Of a DNA stretch of 5,538 bases, positions 1-5,538 are shown in pieces (position 1 is the first letter of the stretch; the number at the start of each line of letters is the position of its first letter). Source of the stretch: Propionibacteriaceae bacterium (lineage in GTDB: Bacteria > Actinomycetota > Actinomycetes > Propionibacteriales > Propionibacteriaceae). The position numbers and the translations under genes are program-made. Where the stretch lies: positions 1-5,538 of the forward strand of contig JAGQUI010000205.1 in NCBI GenBank assembly GCA_020438595.1, in the 5' to 3' direction. Below the pieces are notes generated by a model that searched no databases, was not told the origin of the DNA, and saw only the letters and a program-made list of their open reading frames with translations.

Positions 1-209
1 GAGCGGCCCTTGATCAGCGATCGTGCCGCCGCGTTCGGCCGGTAGCCGAGCTTGTCGATCGCGGCCTGCACCCGCGCGCGGGTGGCGTCGGCGACTGGAC
101 GCGGCCCGTCGTTGACCACGTAGCTGACCACGGCCGAGCTGACCCCGGCGAGTCGGGCCACGTCGTCGCGCGTGACGTCCCTGGGACGACGCGGCTCGCT
201 GTCGGACAT
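1..209 (-). CDS. LacI-family transcriptional regulator, N-terminal part (runs off left edge)
   Basis: Reading leftward from ATG at 209, 69 codons are visible before the window ends; only the DNA-binding part is present. Residues about 13-59 form a LacI-type helix-turn-helix: [19 protein letters not shown], then GPRPV and a third helix ending YRPN. The hinge helix follows (AAARSLIKG, about 60-68), with Leu65 as the likely minor-groove intercalating residue. A purine-rich AGGGGGG (213-219) sits 3-4 nt before the ATG and supports this start. The gene lies 88 bp behind the alpha-galactosidase on the same strand, so it could be read from that operon or have its own promoter. Over 56 aligned residues I count 40 identities to the DNA-binding region of the other LacI protein here (gene at 2556-3680), so the two are close paralogues in this domain. 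The sugar-binding domain is outside the window, so the effector cannot be guessed. Confidence 0.9.
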   Translation of the reverse strand, partial: MSDSEPRRPRDVTRDDVARLAGVSSAVVSYVVNDGPRPVADATRARVQAAIDKLGYRPNAAARSLIKGR

Positions 210-297
210 CCACCCCCCTGGCTCGTGCGCTGCCAGCCTACGGCCGGCCCGTGATCGGTTCGGCGCGTCCCGTTCGCGGCGGCAAGGGTGGCCTGAG

Positions 298-2556
298 TCA
301 GTCGACCGCTTCGGCGAGGTAGAGCACCACGTGGTCGGGGTGCACCGGGGCCTCCATCAGGCCCGTGCTCGCGAGCACCGAGCCGGGCAGCACGACGCCG
401 GTCTCCCCGCCGGTCGCCGCGAGCCGGGGTGCGACGCCCCCGGTGAGGTCCTCCAGGTCACGGCTGAGATCGCGCTCGACGCCCCACCAGAGCGGCGGAT
501 GAACGCCAGAGGGTGGCTGCCCGACCATCGCTGGTGTGATCCGGTAGCGACGGTGGGCGTCGAGACCGGGGAGGCGCAGGCGGCCCAGGAGTGCGGTTGT
601 GTGGGTGCCCACAGCGGCGAAGGAGTAGACCGCTCGGGATCGGTCCGGAGCCACGACGCCGCTGGCGAGGAGGGCGGGATCGGGGTGGTCGATCCGGACC
701 AGGTCGCCACCGAGCAGCAGCTCCCGATTCGACGTGTAGAAGGCGATCCACTCGGCGAGCTCGGCGAGTTCGGATTCGGTGGCCCTGCGAAGGTCCCACT
801 CGATGCCGAGGTGGCCGAAGATCGCGGTGGCTGCCCGGAAATTGAGTTCATGGCTGCGGCCGGTGGTGTGCGACGTGCCTGACGCGATGTGTGAGCCCAG
901 CATCTCCGGCGGGACGAGCTGGCTGGTCCAGCGCAGCATCTGCTGGCGTTCCAGCGGGTCGATGCAGTCCGACACCCAGACCCGGTCAGCACGTTCGAGG
1001 ACGCCGAGGTCGACCCGGGCGCCTCCGGAGGAGCAGGACTCGATCTCCAGGCCCGGGTGGGCGGCCTTCAGTTCGTCCATCAGCCGGTAGGTGGCCAGCG
1101 TCTGGGCGTGCACTCCGGGGCGGCCGTCGGGTTGGGTGCCCGCGTCGATCAGGTCGCGGTTGTGGTCCCACTTGATGTAGCCGATGTCGTACTCGTCGAG
1201 GATCGCCATCATCTGATCCCGGACGTGCGCGTAGCACGCGGGGATGCCCAGGTTGAGCACCTGCTGGTGGCGTGAGGGCACGGGCGTGCGGCCGCCGGTG
1301 GCCATCACCCACTCCGGGTGCGCCCGGGCCACGTCGGAGTCGAGGTTGACCATCTCGGGCTCGAACCACAGCCCGAACTGCATGCCGAGTCCGGTGACCC
1401 GGTCCACCAGGGGGTGCAGGCCCTCCGGCCAGACGTCGGCGCTGACCACCCAGTCGCCCAACCCCGAGAAGTCGTCGCGCCGGGACCCGAACCAGCCGTC
1501 GTCGAGCACATACCGCTCGACCCCGATGGCCGCGGCCTTCTCCGCGAGTTCCAGCAGGGGCTGCAGGGAGTGGTCGAAGTAGACGGCCTCCCACACGTTG
1601 ATGGTGACGGGCCGGTCCGCGGCCGGGTGCTGGGGACGCGCGCGGAGGTAGCGGTGGAACCGGCGTGCCACCTCGTCCAGTCCGGCACCGTAGGACCCGT
1701 ACACCCAGGGACTGGTGTAGGACTCCTCGGTGTCGAGCACCACCTCGCCCGGCAACACCAGTTCCCCGCCACCGAGCACCTGCTCACCGGTGAAGACCCG
1801 CTCGGCGAAGTGAGTGTGGTTGCCGCTCCAACCCACGTGCAGGCCCCAGACCTCGCCGTCGGCGAAACCGAACCCTGCGACCCCGGCGTGGAGCACGGTG
1901 GCCGCGTCGGCACCGGTACGCCCCTTGCGGCCCTCACGCAGGTGTGTCCCCACGCTGAACTCACGCCGCTGGGGGACCCGCTCCTTGCCCCACCGGCCCG
2001 CGAAGTCGAGGAGTTCGGAGGCGACGCCCGGTACCGGGTAGGCCAGGACGAGGTCGTCGAGTTGGTAGCCCGGAGCACCCGTGTTCGTGAGCGTTGCCCG
2101 GGAACGCAGGAGGCCGGACGCGGTCAGCTCGATCTCGATCGCGATCGTGAGCCCTGCGACATCGTCGACCGCCGTGACCTCGATCACGGCCGGGCCGAGC
2201 GAGACCAGTTCCGGCTCGGTCCCCGAGGCGGCGACCTCCGCCCCATCCACCCGGAGCGCGACCGTGGTGAACCTCGGCGACCAGTCCCGGCCGGCGCGCG
2301 ACCCGCTCAGCCCGGGGCGACCCACCCAGCCGGTGTGGTGCTCCGGAAGCAGCGACACCCGCACCGGCTCGTCCACGGTGTTCGGCGCGATCGGGGGCAC
2401 GCCGGAGAGCACGATTGCGGCCAGGTCTGCGGCGGTGAGGTCGCCCAGCGGGGCGCCCCAGTGGGCGATCGCGGGGAGACGGCCCTCGGCGAGGTCGAGG
2501 ACGACGTCGACCCCGGCGGCGCTCAGGACCACGTGGGCGTTGACCGGCTGGTTCAT
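298..2556 (-). CDS. Alpha-galactosidase, glycoside hydrolase family 36 (cytoplasmic)
   Basis: This 752-residue enzyme is predicted to hydrolyse terminal alpha-1,6-galactosyl bonds of melibiose- or raffinose-type sugars with retention. Its length is usual for bacterial GH36. The order is an N-terminal beta-sandwich domain (about 20-300), a TIM barrel (about 300-630) and a C-terminal beta domain (about 650-740). Seen motifs are LDDGWFG (351-357), WFEPEM (397-402), KWDHNRD (462-468) with Asp464 as the expected nucleophile, ESCSSGG (506-512), and VWVSDCIDP (526-534) with Asp530 as the expected acid/base. Catalytic roles come from family knowledge. No signal peptide or membrane segment is visible, so it should act on imported sugar. 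The ATG at 2556 overlaps the last base of the regulator's TGA, with GAGGAG (2562-2567) 5 nt upstream. The same frame stays open further upstream, but that extension lies inside the regulator and lacks family character. Galactosidase activity is well supported; the natural substrate is inferred. A GH36 transferase (raffinose or stachyose synthase type) is less likely in this bacterial transport context. Confidence 0.95.
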   Translation of the reverse strand: MNQPVNAHVVLSAAGVDVVLDLAEGRLPAIAHWGAPLGDLTAADLAAIVLSGVPPIAPNTVDEPVRVSLLPEHHTGWVGRPGLSGSRAGRDWSPRFTTVALRVDGAEVAASGTEPELVSLGPAVIEVTAVDDVAGLTIAIEIELTASGLLRSRATLTNTGAPGYQLDDLVLAYPVPGVASELLDFAGRWGKERVPQRREFSVGTHLREGRKGRTGADAATVLHAGVAGFGFADGEVWGLHVGWSGNHTHFAERVFTGEQVLGGGELVLPGEVVLDTEESYTSPWVYGSYGAGLDEVARRFHRYLRARPQHPAADRPVTINVWEAVYFDHSLQPLLELAEKAAAIGVERYVLDDGWFGSRRDDFSGLGDWVVSADVWPEGLHPLVDRVTGLGMQFGLWFEPEMVNLDSDVARAHPEWVMATGGRTPVPSRHQQVLNLGIPACYAHVRDQMMAILDEYDIGYIKWDHNRDLIDAGTQPDGRPGVHAQTLATYRLMDELKAAHPGLEIESCSSGGARVDLGVLERADRVWVSDCIDPLERQQMLRWTSQLVPPEMLGSHIASGTSHTTGRSHELNFRAATAIFGHLGIEWDLRRATESELAELAEWIAFYTSNRELLLGGDLVRIDHPDPALLASGVVAPDRSRAVYSFAAVGTHTTALLGRLRLPGLDAHRRYRITPAMVGQPPSGVHPPLWWGVERDLSRDLEDLTGGVAPRLAATGGETGVVLPGSVLASTGLMEAPVHPDHVVLYLAEAVD

Positions 2557-3680
2557 CAGGACTCCTCGTCTGGTCCGGGTTGACGGGTGAGCACGTCCAC
2601 CCGCGGTTCGTCGATGGCGACGGGGGCACAGCCACAGGAGCTGCGCCGGATCAATTCGGTGGCGAGCTGGACGTGGGTCCCACGCGCCACGTCCGGGGCG
2701 TCCAGCAGCTTGATGGCCTCCGACGCGAGCTTCTCGAGGGGCTGGCGCGCGACGGTGAGTGGCGGCCAGCAGAACTCCGACTCGCGGGTGCCGTCGAACG
2801 AGACGACCGCGATCTCCGCGGGGATCCGCACGCCCTTCTCGTGCAGGGCACGGACCAGACCGATCGCCTGCAGGTCGTTGCTCGCGAAGACCGCATCGAG
2901 CCCTGGGTCCTCGGCCAGGAGCGCCGAAGCGCCGGCATAGCCGCCTTCCCGGGTGAACGGCACTCGCACCAGCGCGCCGTCGGCGAGACCGGCCGCGCGC
3001 AGCGCCCGTCGCCAACCCTGCTCGCGCGGGTCGGGGTCGCCGAAGCCGCCGTCGCCGACGATCATCCCGATCCGACGACGCCCGTGTGCGAGCAGATGGT
3101 CGACCAGCATCTCCGCCGCGCCGGCGGCGTCCGATCCCACCGTTCGGCGCCCGGGAACGGGGCCGGGACAGTCGATCAGGACGGTGGGCACGCGCGCGAC
3201 CTGCAGGGTACGGCTGCGCTCGAGGCGTGCGAAGGAACTGGCGAACAACAACCCGTCGACCTGACGGGAGACGAGTTCGTCGACGATCTCCTCCTCGGCG
3301 CGCGCGTCCTGGTTGATGTCTGCGATCAGGAGCTGCTTGCCCACGGCCGCCGCTGCCCGGACGAGCTCCGCGGTGTACTCGGCGAAGAAGGGATTGAGGC
3401 TGTCGGCGACGATGAGACCGATGGTCTCGGTGGTGCCTCGCCGCAGCGCACGGGCGCTCGCATTCGGCCGGTAGTCGAGCAACTGCATGGCTTCCCGGAC
3501 CCTCGCGGCGGTTGCCGGCGCCACCGGTCGGGGGCCGTTGTTGACGACGTAGCTCACGACCGCGGTACTCACACCGGCGAGCTTGGCGACGTCGCCCCTG
3601 GTTGCGGGCGCATGCCTGGCCGGCCGCGGGGCCGGTGGCTCCGCAGACGCCGAAGCGTCGGCCAGCTGCTCTGACGGCAC
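2556..3680 (-). CDS. LacI-family sugar-responsive transcriptional repressor
   Basis: This 374-residue protein is a full-length LacI/GalR-type regulator. A low-complexity Ala/Pro-rich N-terminal tail (1-26) precedes the helix-turn-helix (about 27-73: [30 protein letters not shown]). The hinge helix (about 73-82) has Leu79 as the likely DNA-intercalating residue. The periplasmic-binding-protein-like sugar domain (about 86-350) carries the family landmarks IGLIVADSLNPFFAE, VDGLLFASS, ASNDLQAIGLVRAL and AVVSFDG. The protein ends SSCGC plus about 23 extra residues. I chose GTG at 3680 because GAGGAG (3686-3691) lies 5 nt upstream. An in-frame ATG at 3794 would prepend 38 residues unlike the family and would swallow an operator-like site. 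The gene heads a unit with the alpha-galactosidase, overlapping it by one base, and diverges from the permease genes. It is most likely an autoregulating repressor of both units relieved by an alpha-galactoside or its product; the effector is inferred from context. Confidence 0.94.
   Translation of the reverse strand: MPSEQLADASASAEPPAPRPARHAPATRGDVAKLAGVSTAVVSYVVNNGPRPVAPATAARVREAMQLLDYRPNASARALRRGTTETIGLIVADSLNPFFAEYTAELVRAAAAVGKQLLIADINQDARAEEEIVDELVSRQVDGLLFASSFARLERSRTLQVARVPTVLIDCPGPVPGRRTVGSDAAGAAEMLVDHLLAHGRRRIGMIVGDGGFGDPDPREQGWRRALRAAGLADGALVRVPFTREGGYAGASALLAEDPGLDAVFASNDLQAIGLVRALHEKGVRIPAEIAVVSFDGTRESEFCWPPLTVARQPLEKLASEAIKLLDAPDVARGTHVQLATELIRRSSCGCAPVAIDEPRVDVLTRQPGPDEES
2562..2567 (-). 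promoter_or_regulatory. Ribosome binding site of the alpha-galactosidase, inside the regulator's 3' end
   Basis: GAGGAG on the minus strand, 5 nt before the ATG at 2556. It encodes the penultimate Glu-Glu of the regulator (GAG GAG TCC TGA), and the regulator stop and enzyme start share one base in the string TGATG. This arrangement fixes the enzyme start and suggests translational coupling. Confidence 0.8.
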
Positions 3681-3685
3681 AGTTG

Positions 3686-3691
3686 CTCCTC
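3686..3691 (-). promoter_or_regulatory. Ribosome binding site deciding the GTG start of the LacI regulator
   Basis: GAGGAG on the minus strand with a 5-nt spacer to the GTG at 3680. No comparable site precedes the alternative upstream ATG at 3794, so this site decides the start. Confidence 0.75.
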
Positions 3692-3709
3692 GGGACCGGT
3701 GCGTTCTAT

Positions 3710-3721
3710 CTACACCAATAG
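3710..3721. promoter_or_regulatory. Putative LacI-family operator, imperfect copy (regulator/galactosidase side)
   Basis: CTACACCAATAG matches the perfect palindrome at 3800-3811 at 9 of 12 positions. With its flanks it keeps dyad-symmetric ends (TCTA...TAGA, 3709-3722). The octamer ATCTACAC (3708-3715) recurs exactly 90 bp away at 3798-3805. The site lies 30 bp upstream of the regulator's GTG, where it could block transcription of the regulator-galactosidase unit. The centre is CC, not the CG common in LacI-type operators, so binding may be weaker. A very weak minus-strand promoter, TTGCCA (3751-3756) and GACTCT (3727-3732), would place the start point inside this site. The sequence match is observed; operator function is inferred. 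Confidence 0.5.
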
Positions 3722-3773
3722 ACCAAAGAGTCGCACACAGAACGAGGCCTTGGCAAGCGTGATCTTTTCGTGA

Positions 3774-3801
3774 TGTACACCCTCTTGCGCACATCTAATC
3801 T
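3774..3801 (+). promoter_or_regulatory. Candidate promoter for the permease genes
   Basis: TGTACA (3774-3779) matches TTGACA at four positions. It is followed after 16 bp by TAATCT (3796-3801), which fits the TAnnnT form of actinobacterial -10 boxes. Its 3' end touches the perfect palindrome at 3800-3811, so a repressor bound there would cover the -10 end and the expected start point. This is a weak match found by eye, and other assignments are possible. Confidence 0.35.
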
Positions 3802-3811
3802 ACACGTGTAG
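3800..3811. promoter_or_regulatory. Putative LacI-family operator, perfect 12-bp palindrome (transporter side)
   Basis: CTACACGTGTAG is its own reverse complement and has a central CG, the typical geometry of a LacI/GalR operator in which the hinge leucine inserts at the centre. It lies 64 bp before the first permease codon, in the AT-richer part of the divergent region, next to a gene for a LacI-family protein. A degenerate copy lies 90 bp away at 3710-3721. The palindrome is observed directly; that the neighbouring regulator binds it is inferred. Confidence 0.7.
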
Positions 3812-3836
3812 CGTCCTCAGTGTCGCCGCAGAGCGC

Positions 3837-3850
3837 CTGTCGACCGACAG
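3837..3850. repeat. Short inverted repeat in the permease leader
   Basis: CTGTCGACCGACAG pairs at six positions on each side, leaving only the central AC unmatched. It lies between the perfect operator-like palindrome and the ribosome binding site of the first permease gene. It is unlike the CTACAC sites and too short and U-poor for a terminator. It could be a small leader hairpin, a second regulator's site, or chance in GC-rich DNA. Confidence 0.35.
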
Positions 3851-3865
3851 GGTCAAAGTCCCAAC

Positions 3866-3873
3866 GAGGGGAG
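3866..3873 (+). promoter_or_regulatory. Ribosome binding site of the first permease gene
   Basis: GAGGGGAG precedes two consecutive GTG codons at 3876 and 3879. Measured from AGGGG, the spacers are 4 and 7 nt; measured from the last GAG they are 2 and 5 nt. Both starts are possible, with 3879 slightly better spaced. They differ by one residue. Confidence 0.6.
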
Positions 3874-3875
3874 TC

Positions 3876-4817
3876 GTGGTGAGTGCGAATACAGCAGAGC
3901 GGGCCACCCGCCGGTCCCGGAAGATCAAGGCTGTCAGCCGGACATCGGGAGGGCGGAGCGAACTCCGGACGGCGCTGGTCTTCATCGCGCCGGCGTTGAT
4001 CGGGTTCGCGGTCTTCTACCTGTACCCGACGATCCGGGGCTTCTACTTCAGCATGACGCAGTACAACATCCTGGGCACCCCGAAGTGGATCGGTTTCGAC
4101 AACTACCTCAAGATTCCCAAGGACCCGCTGTTCTGGAACGCGCTGTGGGTGACGATCGAGTACGTGCTGCTCAACATCGGTTTCCAGACCGTGATCGCGC
4201 TGCTGCTGGCGGTACTCATGCAGCGGCTGACCAAATCGACCGTCCTGCGCGGCGCGCTGCTGCTGCCGTGGCTGATCTCGAACGTGATCGCCGCGATGGT
4301 CTGGTTCTGGCTGCTGGACTACCAGATCGGCATCGTCAACCAGTTCATCGAGGCGGTTGGCCTGAACCGGATCGCGTTCTTCGGTGACGAGACGTGGGCC
4401 ATCCCCACGATCGCGTTCGTGAACGTGTGGCGGCACATGGGCTACACCGCGCTGCTGGTCTACGCCGGCCTGCAGACGATCCCGAAGTACGTCTACGAGG
4501 CCGCCGCGATCGACGGCAGCTCGGAGTGGTCGTCGTTCTGGCGGATGACCCTGCCGCTGCTGCGGCCGGTGCTCGCGATGATCCTGGTGATCACCGTGAC
4601 CGGCTCGTTCCAGGTGTTCGACACCGTGGCCGTGACCACCCGCGGCGGCCCCGTGAACGTCACCCGGGTGTACCAGTACTACATCGTCCAGAAGGGCTTC
4701 GCCGAGGGGCAGTTCGGCTACGCCAGCGCCCTTTCGGTGATCCTGTTCATCATCCTGGCCGTGATGGCCTTCGCCCAGCTCCGCCTGCTCCGCGCCGGCG
4801 AATCCGACCTCGCGTAA
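3876..4817 (+). CDS. Carbohydrate ABC transporter permease, MalF-type (CUT1 family)
   Basis: This 313-residue inner-membrane protein is one half of the channel of a CUT1 ABC importer for an oligosaccharide. A basic N-terminal tail (about 1-30, many Arg/Lys) precedes six predicted membrane segments at roughly 32-50, 92-115, 125-148, 173-200, 228-247 and 283-303. The cytoplasmic EAA loop that docks on the ATPase is clear: EAAAIDG (208-214), then TLPLLRP (225-231). The end of the protein resembles UgpA/MalF-type permeases, with VTTRGGP at 253-259. There is no large periplasmic insert like that of E. coli MalF, as is usual for actinobacterial members. The start is GTG at 3876 or, one codon later, 3879. 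The gene leads the plus-strand unit and is followed after 12 nt by the partner permease. Divergence from the regulator-galactosidase unit suggests an alpha-galactoside as cargo; the cargo is inferred. Confidence 0.94.
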   Translation: MVSANTAERATRRSRKIKAVSRTSGGRSELRTALVFIAPALIGFAVFYLYPTIRGFYFSMTQYNILGTPKWIGFDNYLKIPKDPLFWNALWVTIEYVLLNIGFQTVIALLLAVLMQRLTKSTVLRGALLLPWLISNVIAAMVWFWLLDYQIGIVNQFIEAVGLNRIAFFGDETWAIPTIAFVNVWRHMGYTALLVYAGLQTIPKYVYEAAAIDGSSEWSSFWRMTLPLLRPVLAMILVITVTGSFQVFDTVAVTTRGGPVNVTRVYQYYIVQKGFAEGQFGYASALSVILFIILAVMAFAQLRLLRAGESDLA

Positions 4818-4821
4818 GGAG
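4817..4821 (+). promoter_or_regulatory. Ribosome binding site deciding the start of the second permease
   Basis: AGGAG overlaps the last base of the first permease's TAA stop. Two in-frame ATGs follow: 4824 with only a 2-nt spacer and 4830 with an 8-nt spacer. The spacing favours 4830. The difference is two residues (Met-Val). Confidence 0.65.
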
Positions 4822-4829
4822 ACATGGTC

Positions 4830-5538
4830 ATGGCAACGATTGAAGCCCGCGCCCTCGCCAACGCCGAGAGCAAGCAGCGTCGCCGCCGGTTCTCCCCCGG
4901 CCGGATCGCGGCCTGGGTGGTGATGATCGCCTTCCTGCTACTCACCCTGTTCCCGTTCTACTGGATCGTGCGCACCGCGTTCTCGACGACGAACGCGCTG
5001 TACAGCGACCCGAACTCGCTGCTGCCGGTCGAATTCACCTGGGGTGCGTTCCAGCGCGTCCTCGGCCTCGGCACGCAGGAGCAGGCGATCGCAGAGGGCG
5101 GCTCGGGCGCATCGGTGAACTTCTGGCTGTACCTGCGCAACTCCGCCGTCTACGCCGGTGCCGTGACCGTCGGCCAGGTGTTCTTCTGCTCGATGGCCGC
5201 CTACGCCTTCGCCCGGCTGCGCTGGCCGGGACGCAACGTCGTGTTCGGCATCTTCCTCGGCGCCCTGCTGGTCCCGCCGATCTTCACCGCCCTGCCCAAC
5301 TTCGTCCTGGTCAAGAACCTGGGCCTGCTGAACACGTTGCCCGGCATGATCCTGCCGACGTTCCTGATGGCGCCGTTCGCGATCTTCTTCCTGCGCCAGT
5401 TCTTCCTCGGCATCAGCCGGGAGATCGAGGAGTCCGCCTCGCTCGACGGCGCCGGGCCGTGGCGGACGTTCTTCCGGATCATCCTTCCGATGAGCACCGC
5501 CCCGGTCACCACGCTGGCGATCATCACCTTCATCACCA
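4830..5538 (+). CDS. Carbohydrate ABC transporter permease, MalG-type (CUT1 family), C-terminus beyond right edge
   Basis: 236 residues are visible before the window ends; the frame is still open, so this is a partial view and not a broken gene. The protein should pair with the preceding permease in the membrane channel. A basic tail (KQRRRR, 15-20) is followed by membrane segment 1 (about 26-46), ending in FPFYWIVRTAFS, a typical MalG-type signature. An outside loop with a Gly/Ala-rich stretch (about 78-98) precedes FWLYLRNS, then further segments at about 105-127, 137-161 and 170-192. The EAA loop is present as ESASLDGAGPW (201-211), ending in IILP (217-220); it has Ser where the second residue is usually Ala. 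The final one or two segments lie outside. Start chosen at ATG 4830 on ribosome-site spacing, with 4824 as the alternative. The 12-nt gap to the first permease indicates one transcript. Confidence 0.93.
   Translation, partial: MATIEARALANAESKQRRRRFSPGRIAAWVVMIAFLLLTLFPFYWIVRTAFSTTNALYSDPNSLLPVEFTWGAFQRVLGLGTQEQAIAEGGSGASVNFWLYLRNSAVYAGAVTVGQVFFCSMAAYAFARLRWPGRNVVFGIFLGALLVPPIFTALPNFVLVKNLGLLNTLPGMILPTFLMAPFAIFFLRQFFLGISREIEESASLDGAGPWRTFFRIILPMSTAPVTTLAIITFIT

Noticed and set aside
218..236. Inverted repeat CTGGC-N9-GCCAG and the nearby GGCCGGCC palindrome (242-249), considered as a terminator or operator behind the alpha-galactosidase
   Set aside because: The stem is only 5 bp with a 9-nt loop and no T-tract, GC palindromes of this length are common at this base composition, and nothing resembles the CTACAC motif.
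732..739. ACGTGTAG inside the alpha-galactosidase gene, considered as an auxiliary operator
   Set aside because: Only part of the palindrome is present, without a matching left arm (flank is TTCG), and it lies in coding sequence; an 8-base match is compatible with chance.
2557..3015. Upstream in-frame extension of the alpha-galactosidase to 905 residues
   Set aside because: The extra 153 residues overlap the regulator gene in another frame, are Arg/Pro-rich low-complexity shadow sequence, and have no ribosome site; ATG at 2556 has an ideal one.
1318..3674. Long open frames on the plus strand opposite the alpha-galactosidase and regulator genes (1318-2583 and 2580-3674)
   Set aside because: They lie antisense to genes with clear family motifs, are rich in Arg/Gly/Pro/Asp with no recognisable domain, and are expected in high-GC DNA where stop codons are rare on the opposite strand.
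3681..3794. N-terminal extension of the LacI regulator to an ATG at 3794
   Set aside because: The 38 extra residues do not resemble the family, the extension crosses the operator-like site at 3710-3721, and GTG at 3680 has a well-placed GAGGAG.
3795..4436. 213-residue minus-strand open frame across the divergent region and the first permease
   Set aside because: It is antisense to the permease and would run through the operator and leader; its composition (Asp/Arg/Gln-rich) is typical of a shadow frame.

Overview
This window looks like an ordinary but well-organised sugar-utilisation locus from a high-GC actinobacterium. The evidence is strongly GC-biased third codon positions, GTG starts, LacI-family proteins with an actinobacterial-style helix ([13 protein letters not shown]), and an ABC sugar importer next to a cytoplasmic GH36 alpha-galactosidase. 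The genus cannot be told from the sequence alone. I see no mobile element, CRISPR array, RNA gene or clearly novel system.

Layout. On the minus strand, reading right to left: a full-length LacI-family regulator (GTG at 3680 to stop at 2556); a GH36 alpha-galactosidase whose ATG shares one base with the regulator's stop (2556 to 298); an 88-bp gap; and the N-terminal part of a second LacI-family regulator (209 to the left edge). On the plus strand, reading right from a 195-bp divergent intergenic region: a MalF-type permease (3876-4817) and a MalG-type permease (about 4830 to beyond the right edge).

How the parts fit. The permeases would form the membrane channel of a CUT1 ABC importer for an oligosaccharide. 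The alpha-galactosidase would then release galactose from the imported alpha-galactoside (melibiose, raffinose or a related sugar, not resolved here). The divergent region 3681-3875 holds a perfect 12-bp palindrome, CTACACGTGTAG, at 3800-3811 next to the transporter promoter side. A degenerate copy, CTACACCAATAG, lies at 3710-3721 next to the regulator/galactosidase promoter side. The two share the 8-mer ATCTACAC and lie exactly 90 bp apart. The simplest reading is that the adjacent LacI protein represses both divergent units and its own gene until the sugar is present.

Missing from view: the solute-binding protein and the ATPase. The binding protein is not upstream of the permeases, so it may lie beyond the right edge. 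The ATPase may be encoded elsewhere, as with shared MsiK-type ATPases in actinobacteria. The most useful leads are the operator pair, the one-base regulator-enzyme overlap, and the second regulator with a nearly identical DNA-reading helix directly behind the enzyme.
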